From Amycolatopsis sp. NBRC 101858 (GTDB taxonomy: Bacteria > Actinomycetota > Actinomycetes > Mycobacteriales > Pseudonocardiaceae), in assembly GCF_030269325.1 (NCBI RefSeq), contig NZ_BSTD01000009.1, positions 186,001 to 250,000 on the forward strand: a stretch of DNA of 64,000 nt. The letters run 5' to 3'. A program made the translations under genes and the position numbers. This document shows positions 16,768 through 25,201 of this stretch, in pieces. The notes beneath the pieces were generated by a model. That model was not told the DNA's origin and ran no database searches. It saw nothing but the letters and a program-made list of their open reading frames with translations. Numbering within the stretch: the stretch's first letter is position 1; every line of letters starts with the position of its first letter.

Positions 16768-17841
16768 GTGTTCCTGTACTTCCTCGCCCTGGGCGTGTTC
16801 GCCATGGGCACGTCCGAATTCATGCTCGCCGGGCTCGTCCCGGGCATCGCCGTCGCGTTCGACGTCTCGCTCGCGCAAGCCGGCTACCTGACCTCCGCCT
16901 TCGCCGCCGGGATGGTCGCCGGCGCGCCGCTCATGGCCGCTCTCTCGCGGACCTGGCGACGGCGCACCGCTCTCACGACCTTCCTGGCCCTCTTCGTCGT
17001 CGCGCACGTCGTCGGCGCGCTCACGACGTCCTTCGCCGTCCTGCTCGCGACGCGGGTTGTCGCCGCCGTCGCCAACGCCGGGTTCCTCGCCGTCGCCCTG
17101 ACCGTCGCGCGTCAGGGGCGTGGGGTCGCCGTCCTCCTCGGGGCGACGACCCTGGCCTGCGTTGCCGGCATTCCGGGTGGGGCGCTGCTCGGCCGGCAGG
17201 CGGCCTTCTGGACCGTCGCCGCGCTCTGCTTGCCCGCCCTCGCCGCCGTGGCGCGCGTCCCCGACACCCCGGCCGGCGGGACCGCCGACCTCCGGAGCGA
17301 GCTGAGGGCACTCCGCCCCCTGGCCGGCGTGCTCCTGCTCGGTGCGCTCGTCAACGCGGCCACCTTCGGCGTCTTCACCTACCTGGCGCCGATCGCGGGC
17401 CGCGCCGCGCCGGTCGTGCTCGCCGCCTTCGGGGCCGGGTGCTTCGCCGGCATCACGGCGGCGGGGCGCCTCGCCGACCGGTGGCCCGGGCGGGTCATCA
17501 CGATCGGGGGCTCGCTGCTGCTCGTGGGCTGGACCGTGCTGGCTCTGGTTCCCGCGGCGCTCGTCGCCCTGGCCTTCGCCCAGGGCGCGTTGTCCTTCGC
17601 GGTCGGCGGCACGGTGATCACCCGGATCCTGCGCCTGGCCACCGGCGCCCCGACGATGGCCGGCTCCTACGCGACCGCCGCGCTCAACGTCGGCGCGACG
17701 GCGGGCCCGGTGCTCGCGGGCGCGGCGAACCCGTTCTGGGTGGCCGCGGCCCTGGTTGCCGCGGCACTGGCTATCGCCGTCGCCGGACGTAGTGGACGAC
17801 CAGCAGGACCAGGGCGACCGTCGCGATCGCGCCGGCCGTGA
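16768..17841 (+). CDS. MFS transporter, chloramphenicol-resistance (Cmx/CmlR)-like
   Basis: 357 aa from GTG 16768, which has GGAG 8 nt upstream; GTG 16747 would add seven residues. YFLALGVFAMGTSEFMLAGLVPGIA is the signature start of the Cmx/AraJ/Cml drug:proton antiporter group, usually 390-410 aa with 12 helices. This copy is slightly short and ends in a basic tail (RSGRPAGPGRPSRSRRP) encoded where it overlaps the small membrane protein on the other strand (71 bp). Drug or metabolite efflux is the probable role. Confidence 0.8.
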   Translation: MFLYFLALGVFAMGTSEFMLAGLVPGIAVAFDVSLAQAGYLTSAFAAGMVAGAPLMAALSRTWRRRTALTTFLALFVVAHVVGALTTSFAVLLATRVVAAVANAGFLAVALTVARQGRGVAVLLGATTLACVAGIPGGALLGRQAAFWTVAALCLPALAAVARVPDTPAGGTADLRSELRALRPLAGVLLLGALVNAATFGVFTYLAPIAGRAAPVVLAAFGAGCFAGITAAGRLADRWPGRVITIGGSLLLVGWTVLALVPAALVALAFAQGALSFAVGGTVITRILRLATGAPTMAGSYATAALNVGATAGPVLAGAANPFWVAAALVAAALAIAVAGRSGRPAGPGRPSRSRRP

Positions 17842-17962
17842 TCCGGAACGGGTCGGCCATGCCGGTGAACGAGCCGACCGCGTTGACGGCGGCGGCGACC
17901 AGCAGAACCGGCCAGAGGACGAGAGGGGCGGCGGTGCGGGTGGGTGCGGTGGTGTTTGTCAT
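17771..17962 (-). CDS. Small two-helix membrane protein, 63 aa
   Basis: ATG 17962. Two hydrophobic segments (about 13-30 and 40-57) separated by GSFTGMADPF and ending in a basic tail, so both ends probably face the cytoplasm. It is downstream of the two-component system on the same strand (71-bp gap) and may be co-transcribed. The 3' 71 bp overlap the convergent MFS gene. Function unknown. Confidence 0.65.
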   Translation of the reverse strand: MTNTTAPTRTAAPLVLWPVLLVAAAVNAVGSFTGMADPFRITAGAIATVALVLLVVHYVRRRR

Positions 17963-18033
17963 GACCGGAACACTACGAACGCGCCGCCGCCGGATCGATG
18001 CCGTCCGCACCCGGATCCGGGGTGGTGCCTGCG

Positions 18034-18690
18034 CTACCCCGCGTCCCGGCCGAGGTAGGCGAGCACCGCCAGCACCCGGCGGTGGCCGCCGCCTTCGTCC
18101 GACGGCAAGCCGAGCTTCGCGAAGATGTTGCGGATGTGCTTGAGCACCGCGCCGTCGCTGACGACGAGCAGTTCGGCGATCGTGCTGTTGTTGTAGCCCT
18201 CGGCCATCAGCGACAGCACTTCGCGCTCCCGCGCGGTCAACGCGTCCAGGGGGTCCGCCGCGCGCCGGCGTGCCATGAGCTGGCCGATGACCTCCGGGTC
18301 CATCGCCGTCCCGCCCTTCGCGACCCGCTCGAGCGCGTCGAGGAACCGCTCGACCTTGCCGACGCGTTCCTTGAGCAGGTAGCCGACCGCGCCGACGCCG
18401 TCGGCGAGCAGCTCGACCGCGTAGCTCGTCTCCACGTGGGCCGACAGCACCAGCACCGGCAGGCCCGGGTGGATCTCGCGGGCGCGCACGGCGGCCCGCA
18501 GGCCCTCGTCGCGGTGGGTCGGCGGCATCCGGACGTCCATCACGACGGCGTCCGGCCGGTCGCCTTCGACGAACGCGAGGAACGCCTCGGCGTTGTCGAA
18601 CGTGGCGGCGACTTCGATGCCCGCCGTCTTCAGCAGCAGCGCGAGGCCTTCGCGCAGCAGCGCGTCGTCCTCGGCGATCACGACCCGCAT
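18034..18690 (-). CDS. NarL/LuxR-type response regulator
   Basis: 218 aa. The receiver domain has the acidic pair in IAEDDALLREG, phospho-acceptor Asp in DAVVMDVRMPPTH and the conserved Lys in YLLKERVGKV. The C-terminal LuxR-type helix-turn-helix reads LTAREREVLSLMAEGYNNSTIAELLVVSDGAVLKH. Its start overlaps the end of the histidine kinase gene by 13 bp, so they form one unit. The pair is divergent from a MacB/FtsX-type ABC efflux system, a common arrangement in which the regulator controls the transporter. Confidence 0.92.
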   Translation of the reverse strand: MRVVIAEDDALLREGLALLLKTAGIEVAATFDNAEAFLAFVEGDRPDAVVMDVRMPPTHRDEGLRAAVRAREIHPGLPVLVLSAHVETSYAVELLADGVGAVGYLLKERVGKVERFLDALERVAKGGTAMDPEVIGQLMARRRAADPLDALTAREREVLSLMAEGYNNSTIAELLVVSDGAVLKHIRNIFAKLGLPSDEGGGHRRVLAVLAYLGRDAG

Positions 18691-19877
18691 GGCAGCTCCA
18701 CTCGCAGCACGGTCGGCCCACCGGGTGGGCTGGTCAGGGTGAGGGTTCCGTCGAAGGCTTCGGCGCGGCGCCGGATCCCGGCGAGCCCGCTGCCGCGCTG
18801 CTCGTCGGCGCCGCCGCGGCCGTCGTCGCGGATCTCCAGGGTCAGCAGGGAAGCCGTGCCGCCGAGCTTGATGTCCACAGTGGACGCATCGGCGTGCTTG
18901 GTGATGTTGGCCAGCGCTTCGGCGACGACGAAGTACGCGGCGGCCTCGACCGCGGCCGGGCGGCCGGTTTCGTACTCGACGGTGACCGCGGCAGGCACCG
19001 GCGTGCGCTCGGCGAGCGCACGCACCGCGCCCGCGAGGCCGCGTTCGCTCAGCAGCGGCGGGTAGATGCTGCGCACGACCGTCCGCAGCTCGGCGAGCGC
19101 GTCGGTCGCGGTGTCCTGGGCCTTCACCAGCAGGTCGCGCACCGTGGCCGGGTCGCGGTCGTAGAGCTGGCCGGCGATGCCCAGCTGCAGCACGACCGCG
19201 GCGATCCGCGCCTGGGTGCCGTCGTGCAGGTCACGCTCGATGCGGCGCAGCTCGGCGCCGTGCGCCTCCAGCGCGGCTGCCCGCGTCGCGGTCAGTTCGG
19301 CGACCCGGTCGGCGAGGACGGCGTCCGGGCCGGGCTCGAGCAGCCGTTTCGCGGTGCGGGCCTGCCAGCGCGCGACCCGGGGGTACACCAGCGCCGCCGC
19401 GGCCATCGCGATGCCGGAGACGAAGCACAGCGCGGCCGTCGGCCACGACGTCACGACGATCCCGAGCGACCCTTCGAGCCCGCCGGGCACCGCGGGCCAC
19501 ACGAAGGCCGTGACGAACTGCTGGACCGCGCCCAGCGGGAGCCCGATCGCGACGGCGCCGAGGAGCATCCCGGTCGCGGCGTGGATCGCGAGCCACGCGA
19601 GGTCACGGCGCGTCGCCGGGTCCTTCAGCGGGGAGCCGTCCCGGTACGGCTCGGGGATGGCCTCGCCGAGCCGGCGCGCGGCCCGGCGCCGGTCGATCCC
19701 GACCGGCCGCCGCGCGAGCTTGATCGCGGGCGCCAGCGACGGGATGCCGACGCCGAACGGGCACAGCAGCAGCACGGCGAGCAGGCCCACGAGGGCGAAG
19801 ATCGACAACAGCGACGTGCCGGCGCCGACCAGGAGGTAACGAGCCGCCGACCAGCACTCGCGCAGGCGGGTCGTCAC
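18678..19877 (-). CDS. Sensor histidine kinase (HisKA_3 type)
   Basis: About 399 aa from GTG 19877. N-terminal membrane sensor with four to five helices (ALVGLLAVLLLCPFGVGI, LGAVAIGLPLGAVQQFV and others), then the dimerisation helix with phospho-His in RRIERDLHDGTQARI, and the HATPase domain (N-box ALANITKHA, G1 EIRDDGRGG, G2 GSGLAGIRRR). A longer frame extends to 20000, but it has no family similarity. Partner of the adjacent response regulator; it probably senses cell-envelope or drug stress, by analogy with other kinases beside ABC efflux genes. Confidence 0.9.
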   Translation of the reverse strand: MTTRLRECWSAARYLLVGAGTSLLSIFALVGLLAVLLLCPFGVGIPSLAPAIKLARRPVGIDRRRAARRLGEAIPEPYRDGSPLKDPATRRDLAWLAIHAATGMLLGAVAIGLPLGAVQQFVTAFVWPAVPGGLEGSLGIVVTSWPTAALCFVSGIAMAAAALVYPRVARWQARTAKRLLEPGPDAVLADRVAELTATRAAALEAHGAELRRIERDLHDGTQARIAAVVLQLGIAGQLYDRDPATVRDLLVKAQDTATDALAELRTVVRSIYPPLLSERGLAGAVRALAERTPVPAAVTVEYETGRPAAVEAAAYFVVAEALANITKHADASTVDIKLGGTASLLTLEIRDDGRGGADEQRGSGLAGIRRRAEAFDGTLTLTSPPGGPTVLRVELPCGS

Positions 19878-20002
19878 GGCGACAGTGTCCCACCCCACCC
19901 CCGCGGTGGTGCTGGCGCTACCCCGGATCCACCTCTCCACGGGATCGAGCCGGCGGCCCCGCCGACCTAGTTTTCCTGGGGACAGAACAAAGGGGATCAC
20001 CG

Positions 20003-20737
20003 ATGACGACAGCGAATGCGCTGGAACTGGCCGGGGTGCGGAAGGTGTACGGCTCCGGCGACGGCGCCGTCACCGCACTGGACGGCGTGACCGCGAACGT
20101 GCCGCGGGGGACGTTCACCGCCGTGATGGGCCCGTCGGGCTCGGGCAAGAGCACCTTCCTGCACTGCGCGGCCGGCCTGGACCGGCCGACCTCGGGGAAG
20201 GTGCTGCTCGGCGGCACCGAGATCGGGCGGCTGAAGGAGAACGAGCTGACGCGGCTGCGGCGCACCCGCGTCGGGTTCGTGTTCCAGGCCTACAACCTGA
20301 TGCCGTCGCTGAACGTGCTGCAGAACATCACGCTGCCGCTGCGGCTCGCCGGCACCAAACCGGACCCGCAGTGGCTGCGCGAAATCGTCGAAGGCGTCGG
20401 GATGGCGAAGCGGCTGGAGCACCGGCCGGCGGAGCTGTCCGGCGGGCAGCAGCAGCGCGTCGCGATCGCCCGGGCGCTCATCGCCCGCCCCGACGTCGTG
20501 CTGGCCGACGAGCCGACCGGCGCCCTCGACACCCGCACCGCGCGGCAGGTCCTCGACCTGCTCCGCGCCGTCGTCGACGGCATGGGCCAGACGGTGCTGA
20601 TGGTGACCCACGACCCCGTTGCCGCCTCGGCCGCGCACGGCGTCCTGTTCCTCGCCGACGGCCGGCTGGCCGGGCACCTCCCGCACCCCACCCCCGAGCG
20701 GGTGGCGGAGCGGATGACGCACCTCGGGGAGTGGTGA
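20003..20737 (+). CDS. ABC transporter ATP-binding protein (MacB/LolD group)
   Basis: 244 aa with ribosome site AAAGGGG. Walker A GPSGSGKS, Q-loop FVFQAYNLMPSLNVLQNI (the MacB/LolD hallmark), signature LSGGQQQRVAIARAL, Walker B VVLADEPTGALD and switch His MVTHD are intact. The stop overlaps the permease start (GTGA). With the permease it forms a mechanotransmission-type exporter or resistance pump; the divergent two-component genes suggest induction by its substrate. Confidence 0.92.
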   Translation: MTTANALELAGVRKVYGSGDGAVTALDGVTANVPRGTFTAVMGPSGSGKSTFLHCAAGLDRPTSGKVLLGGTEIGRLKENELTRLRRTRVGFVFQAYNLMPSLNVLQNITLPLRLAGTKPDPQWLREIVEGVGMAKRLEHRPAELSGGQQQRVAIARALIARPDVVLADEPTGALDTRTARQVLDLLRAVVDGMGQTVLMVTHDPVAASAAHGVLFLADGRLAGHLPHPTPERVAERMTHLGEW

Positions 20738-23265
20738 CCGTGCTGTCCTTGGCCTGGCAGACGATCCGGACGCGGCTCGGCGGGTTCGCCGGCGCGTTCA
20801 TCGCGATCCTGTGCGGCACCGCCCTGGTGGCGGGCTGCGGGGTCCTCATGGAGTCCGGCTTGCGCGCCGGCGTCCCCACCCAGCGCTACGCCGCCGCGGC
20901 CGTCGTCGTCGGCGGTGCCCAGACCGTGCACCCGCCGGGCGCCGACGCGCTGACGTTCGAGCAGGTCGGCGAGCAGCCGACGGTCCCGGAGGTCCTGGCC
21001 GGCCGGATCGCCTCGGTGCCCGGCGTCCGCGCAGCGGTGGCCGAGCAGAGCTTCCCGGCGCAGGTCGTGACGGCTTCCGGCGAGGTGCTCGGGGGCGCGC
21101 AGTCCCTGGGTCACAACTGGGACGCGGCCGTGCTGGCGCCGTTCACGCTGCGGGCGGGCGCCGCGCCTTCGTCGGCCGGCGACGTCGTCCTGGACGCCGA
21201 CCTGGCGCAGCGGGCCGGGGTCGGTGTCGGCGGCCAGGTGCGGATCGCGACCCGGTCGGTGCCGCGGACGTTCCGGGTGACCGGCGTCGTCGACGCCCTC
21301 TCGCGGCAGTCGGCGCTGTTCTTCACCCCGGGCCAGGCGGCGGAACTGGCCGGAAGTCCCGGCCGGGCGCACGCGATCGGCGTGCTGGCCGAGCCCGGCG
21401 TGACACCGGAGACGCTCGCCGGGCGGATCGGCGCGATCGCGGACGGCGCCGAGGTCACCACCGGCGTCGAGCGCAGCACGGTCGAGTTCCTCGACGTCAG
21501 CCAGACGCGGATGCTGCTGCTGGCCATCGCCGGCTCGTTCGGCGGGTTCGCCCTGCTCGTGGCCGTGTTCGTGGTGGCGAGCACGCTCGCACTGACGATC
21601 AACCAGCGGCGCCGCGAGTTCGCGCTGCTGCGCGCGATCGCCGCGACGCCGAAGCAGGTCCGCAAGCTCATCGGCACCGAAACGACGCTGGTCGCGCTCG
21701 TCGCCGGCGTGCTCGGCGGCGCGCTGGGGCTGGCGGTGGCGTCCGGGCTGCGCGACGCGTTCGCCGCGATCGGCGTGATCCCGGCCGACTTCGGGCTGGC
21801 GATCAGCCCGCTGCCGCCGGTCGCGGCCCTGCTGCTGGGCCTGGGCGCGGCCCGGGTGGCGGCGTGGGCGGCGTCGCGGCGGCCGTCGACGATCCGGCCG
21901 GTCGAAGCGCTCGGCGAGGCGGCGGTCGAACGCCGTGAGCTGGGCCGCGGCCGCCTGATCGCCGGCTGGAGCCTGGTGTTCGCAGGCTTCGGGGGTGCGT
22001 TGGTGCCGCTGTTCCTGCGCGGCGACATCGGAACGGCGATCTCGACGATGGCGACGCTGGTCGTCGTCATCGGGCTGGCCGTGGTCGGGCCGCAGGTGAG
22101 CGCGCTGGCCGTGCGGATCCTCGCGCCGGTGCTGGGGCGGGTCTGGCGGATCAGCGGGTACCTGGCCGGCGCGAACGCCCAGGCCAACACCCGGCGGCTG
22201 GCCGCGGCGGCGACCCCGCTGATGCTGTCGATCGCGTTCGCCTTGGCGACGTTCTACAGCCAGACGTCGTCGACGGCGGCCACGGCGGAGGAGACGGCCC
22301 GCTCGACGACGGCCGACTACGTGCTGAGCGGCCCGGCGGGGGTCTCGCCCGAGGTCGCCGCGGCGGTCGCCCGGGTGCCCGGGGTCGCGGCGGCGACGCC
22401 GGTGGTGCGGACGTCGGTGATCGTCACGTCGGGGTCCGGCGACACCTTGGACGTCCAGCGGAAGCCCGCGCAGGGCTTGGCGGGCGAGCAGGTGCGTGGT
22501 GCCCTGGAGCTGGGCGTGGACACCGGGCGGCTCGCGGACCTGGCCGGGGACACGGTCGCGCTGAGCCGCTCGGAGGCCGACTGGCTGGACAAGAAGATCG
22601 GCGACGAGGTCACGTTCTACTTCGGCGACGGCGCCCCGGCGAAGCTGCGGCTGGTGGCGACGTACACGCACGACCTGGCGTTCGGTGATTTCGTGCTGCC
22701 GGTGGCACTGGCCCGCGAGCACAACGGCGGCCGGCTGGACGACTCGGTGCTGGTCCGGCGTTCTCCGGACGCGGATCCCACGGCGGTTTCCACGGCGCTG
22801 AGCGCACTGCCGTACCCGGGGCTTTCGGTGGCTTCTTCGGCGCCGGCCCCCGAGGGCGGCGAACGGCAGGCGCAGTTCTACCTGAACCTGGTCGCGGTCG
22901 GCGTGATCGTCGGGTACCTGGCGATTTCGGTGGCCAACACACTGGTGCTGACGACGGCACAGCGATCGCGCGAGTTCGCGTTGCTGCGGCTGGTGGGCAC
23001 AACACGCCGCCAGGTGACCCACATGATGCGGCTCGAGGCCCTGGTGACGGTCGGGATCGCGGTGGTCGTCGGGACGGTGGTCGCGGTGGTACCGCTGGGG
23101 TTGCTGAACATGGGACTGCGGGGGAGCCCGCTGCCGTCGGGCCCGCTGTCCGTCTACTTCGGAATCATCGGCGGCGCGGCATTGCTGGGGCTGGCGGCGA
23201 TGGGGCTGTCGACGTGGGTGGCGCTCCGGGCCCGCCCGATCGACGCGATCGGCCTGCGGGAGTAG
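20734..23265 (+). CDS. ABC transporter permease, FtsX/MacB type
   Basis: 843 aa from GTG 20734. N-terminal helix (about 17-37), a large extracytoplasmic domain, then an FtsX domain (SFGGFALLVAVFVVASTLALTINQRRREFALLRAIAATPKQ), a second extracytoplasmic region and a second FtsX domain at the C-terminus (NTLVLTTAQRSREFALLRLVGTTRRQV). This duplicated layout with about ten helices is typical of actinomycete drug- or lipid-export permeases. A strong hairpin follows the stop. Confidence 0.9.
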   Translation: MTVLSLAWQTIRTRLGGFAGAFIAILCGTALVAGCGVLMESGLRAGVPTQRYAAAAVVVGGAQTVHPPGADALTFEQVGEQPTVPEVLAGRIASVPGVRAAVAEQSFPAQVVTASGEVLGGAQSLGHNWDAAVLAPFTLRAGAAPSSAGDVVLDADLAQRAGVGVGGQVRIATRSVPRTFRVTGVVDALSRQSALFFTPGQAAELAGSPGRAHAIGVLAEPGVTPETLAGRIGAIADGAEVTTGVERSTVEFLDVSQTRMLLLAIAGSFGGFALLVAVFVVASTLALTINQRRREFALLRAIAATPKQVRKLIGTETTLVALVAGVLGGALGLAVASGLRDAFAAIGVIPADFGLAISPLPPVAALLLGLGAARVAAWAASRRPSTIRPVEALGEAAVERRELGRGRLIAGWSLVFAGFGGALVPLFLRGDIGTAISTMATLVVVIGLAVVGPQVSALAVRILAPVLGRVWRISGYLAGANAQANTRRLAAAATPLMLSIAFALATFYSQTSSTAATAEETARSTTADYVLSGPAGVSPEVAAAVARVPGVAAATPVVRTSVIVTSGSGDTLDVQRKPAQGLAGEQVRGALELGVDTGRLADLAGDTVALSRSEADWLDKKIGDEVTFYFGDGAPAKLRLVATYTHDLAFGDFVLPVALAREHNGGRLDDSVLVRRSPDADPTAVSTALSALPYPGLSVASSAPAPEGGERQAQFYLNLVAVGVIVGYLAISVANTLVLTTAQRSREFALLRLVGTTRRQVTHMMRLEALVTVGIAVVVGTVVAVVPLGLLNMGLRGSPLPSGPLSVYFGIIGGAALLGLAAMGLSTWVALRARPIDAIGLRE

Positions 23266-23291
23266 GGGTGAGCCGGGCGCCGGCTCACCCC
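23265..23291. terminator. Bidirectional hairpin terminator
   Basis: GGGGTGAGCCGG (23265-23276) and CCGGCTCACCCC (23280-23291) are a perfect 12-bp stem with a 3-nt loop between the convergent permease and secreted-protein genes. Confidence 0.85.
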
Positions 23292-23297
23292 CGGCGT

Positions 23298-23615
23298 TCA
23301 GCAGCCCGCGCCGGTGTCTTCGCCGGTGTAGGAGAGAACGCGCCAGTCGGTGGTCCCGCCCAGCGGGACCACCGCCCCGGCGGCAACGCACTTTTCGCCG
23401 ATGAGGGTTTTGAAGACGCCGCCGTAGGTGAGGGAGTAGGCCTTGATCTTGGTGGCGGCGGCGCCGCAGTTGCCCCACTGGTAGTCGCGGGCGTTGGGAC
23501 CGGAGGAGCCTTGGGTCCACTGGGTGCCACAGGTGACGGCGGAAGCCGAGCTCGCGACGACCGGCAGTGCCGCCACGGCGAACCCGAGCGCTATGGCCGC
23601 GGTGATGCGTTTCAT
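23298..23615 (-). CDS. Small secreted protein, 105 aa
   Basis: ATG 23615. Signal peptide about residues 1-27 (MKRITAAIALGFAVAALPVV, cleavage after ASSASA). The mature domain has four Cys (VTCGTQW, WGNCGAA, GEKCVAA, GAGC), probably two disulfides, and Trp/Tyr-rich strands. No recognised family; small disulfide-rich secreted proteins in actinomycetes include inhibitors and wall-associated factors. A LuxR-like dyad lies 54-70 bp upstream of its start. Confidence 0.75.
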   Translation of the reverse strand: MKRITAAIALGFAVAALPVVASSASAVTCGTQWTQGSSGPNARDYQWGNCGAAATKIKAYSLTYGGVFKTLIGEKCVAAGAVVPLGGTTDWRVLSYTGEDTGAGC

Positions 23616-23638
23616 GAATCGACCCCCTGCTTTTGGAA

Positions 23639-23687
23639 ACAGTACGGGGGCACGCTAACGGGGAATCACCTGGGAAATCCCTAGGTG
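23639..23687 (-). promoter_or_regulatory. LuxR/PAS-LuxR-like dyad plus -10 box
   Basis: The dyad CCTGGGAAATCCCTAGG (23669-23685), flanked by CACC/GGTG-like arms, resembles the CTVGGGAWWTCCCBAG consensus bound by PAS-LuxR regulators such as PimM, but is one base shorter. On the minus strand a TACTGT hexamer (23644-23639) lies 24 nt downstream, placing the dyad over the -35 region of the secreted-protein promoter. Confidence 0.5.
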
Positions 23688-23763
23688 GTGGGCAGATCAC
23701 GGGTCGCTGTCCTTGGCGCGGTGGTTACGGCTCGGGTAGGGCGGGAAAGCCTGCCGTACTCCC

Positions 23764-23782
23764 GAAACTTTCCGAAAGTTAT
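23764..23782 (+). promoter_or_regulatory. Xylanase-type GAAA-N-TTTC operator
   Basis: A perfect GAAACTTTC palindrome (23764-23772) with an adjoining imperfect copy GAAAGTTAT (23774-23782). CGAAA-N-TTTCG boxes are known upstream of xylanase genes in Streptomyces, where they bind a repressor. It lies 62-80 bp upstream of the xylanase start, a suitable position for blocking transcription. Confidence 0.6.
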
Positions 23783-23842
23783 TGCCCCACCGAACACCCC
23801 GAACGCATGCTTTCGCCATCCCAGCCTCGACGAGGAGGAAGC

Positions 23843-24499
23843 ATGCTCACCAAGAAATTCCGGGTCTTCGCCGGTGGGGCCGCCCTTGCGCTCATTGCCA
23901 CGCTCGCTCCCGGGGTTGCCCGGGCCGATACCGTCATCACCACCAGCCAGACCGGGAACAACGGTGGCTACTACTACTCCTTCTGGACCGATGGGGGCGG
24001 CTCGGTCCAGATGACGCTCGGCTCCGGGGGGAACTACCGGATGAACTGGAGCAACGTCGGGAACTTCGTCGGGGGCAAGGGGTGGAGCAACGGGAGCCGG
24101 CGGACCGTGAACTACTCCGGCAGCTTCAACCCCTCCGGCAACGGCTACCTCGCCCTCTACGGCTGGACCTCGAACCCGCTCGTCGAGTACTACATCGTCG
24201 ACAACTGGGGCACCTACCGGCCGACCGGGACCTACAAGGGCACCGTCACCAGTGACGGCGGCACCTACGACATCTACCAGACCACGCGGTACAACGCGCC
24301 GTCGGTCGAGGGGACCAGGACCTTCAACCAGTACTGGTCCGTGCGGCAGCAGAAGAAGACCGGGGGCACCATCACCACCGGGAACCACTTCGACGCCTGG
24401 GCGCGGTACGGCATGCGGCTCGGCAGCTTCAACTACTACATGATCCTCGCCACCGAGGGCTACCAGAGCAGCGGCAACTCGAACCTGACGGTGGGCTGA
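23843..24499 (+). CDS. Endo-1,4-beta-xylanase, GH11
   Basis: 218 aa with GAGGAGGAA before the ATG. Signal peptide about 1-28 (ending GVARA). The mature enzyme is a single GH11 beta-jelly-roll: GYYYSFWTDGGGSVQM, the catalytic nucleophile Glu115 in PLVEYYIVDNWG, and acid/base Glu205 in ILATEGYQSSG. It cleaves internal bonds of xylan outside the cell. No carbohydrate-binding module is attached, unlike Streptomyces XlnB. The deacetylase gene follows 3 bp after the stop, so both are one transcript that debranches and cuts acetylated xylan. Confidence 0.95.
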   Translation: MLTKKFRVFAGGAALALIATLAPGVARADTVITTSQTGNNGGYYYSFWTDGGGSVQMTLGSGGNYRMNWSNVGNFVGGKGWSNGSRRTVNYSGSFNPSGNGYLALYGWTSNPLVEYYIVDNWGTYRPTGTYKGTVTSDGGTYDIYQTTRYNAPSVEGTRTFNQYWSVRQQKKTGGTITTGNHFDAWARYGMRLGSFNYYMILATEGYQSSGNSNLTVG

Positions 24500-24502
24500 C
24501 CG

Positions 24503-25156
24503 ATGCGCCCTTGGCTCCTGGCGGCCGCCTTGGCCGTGACGACCTTGATCTCCGTCGCCCCCGCGGACGCCGCCGCCTGTGGCGGGTACGTGGGCCTCAC
24601 CTTCGATGACGGGCCGTCGAACGCGCACACCCCCGCGCTGCTGAACGCTTTGCGGCAGAACGGGTTGCGGGCGACCATGTTCAACGAGGGCCAGTACGCC
24701 GCCGCGTACCCGGCCCAGGTGCGGGCGCAGGTGAGCGCGGGCATGTGGGTCGGCAACCACAGCTACACCCACCCCCACCTCACCCAGCAGAGCCAGTCCC
24801 AAATGGACTCCGAGATTTCCCGGACACAGCAGGCGATCGCGGCGGCCGGCGGTGGTACGCCGAAGCTCTTCCGCCCGCCGTACGGCGAAACGAACGGGAC
24901 CCTGCAGGCCGTCGAAGCCAAATACGGTCTCCGGCAGATCATCTGGGACGTCGATTCGCAGGACTGGAACAACGCGAGCGTCGACGCGATCGTCGCGGCC
25001 AACGCCCGGCTCGGCAACGGCCAGATCATCCTGATGCACGAATGGCCGGGCAACACCCTGGCCGCGATCCCGCGGATCGCGCAGACCCTGGCGAGCCGCG
25101 GGCTGTGCGCGGGGATGATTTCGCCTCAGACGGGCCGGGCGGTCGCCCCGGGCTGA
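24503..25156 (+). CDS. Secreted polysaccharide deacetylase, CE4 (probable acetylxylan esterase)
   Basis: 217 aa, signal peptide about 1-23. All CE4 motifs are present: TFDDGPSN with the base/metal Asp35-Asp36, metal-binding His86 and His90 in HSYTHPH, RPPYGE, WDVDSQDW and ILMHEW. Chitin and peptidoglycan deacetylases share these motifs, but the position directly behind a GH11 xylanase, as for axeA behind xlnB in Streptomyces lividans, makes acetylxylan the likely substrate. No binding module. Confidence 0.9.
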   Translation: MRPWLLAAALAVTTLISVAPADAAACGGYVGLTFDDGPSNAHTPALLNALRQNGLRATMFNEGQYAAAYPAQVRAQVSAGMWVGNHSYTHPHLTQQSQSQMDSEISRTQQAIAAAGGGTPKLFRPPYGETNGTLQAVEAKYGLRQIIWDVDSQDWNNASVDAIVAANARLGNGQIILMHEWPGNTLAAIPRIAQTLASRGLCAGMISPQTGRAVAPG

Positions 25157-25163
25157 GGCCTCC

Positions 25164-25198
25164 GGGTGGCGCGGCGGCCCGAACCCGCCGCGCCACCC
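25164..25198. terminator. Bidirectional hairpin terminator
   Basis: A 14-bp perfect stem (25164-25177 with 25185-25198; arms begin GGGTGGCGCGG) and 7-nt loop, between the convergent deacetylase and membrane-protein genes. Confidence 0.85.
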
Positions 25199-25201
25199 CG
25201 C

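Noticed and set aside
19878..20000. Longer kinase start at 20000
   Set aside because: The extra residues have no similarity to kinases and cover the promoter of the divergent ABC genes.
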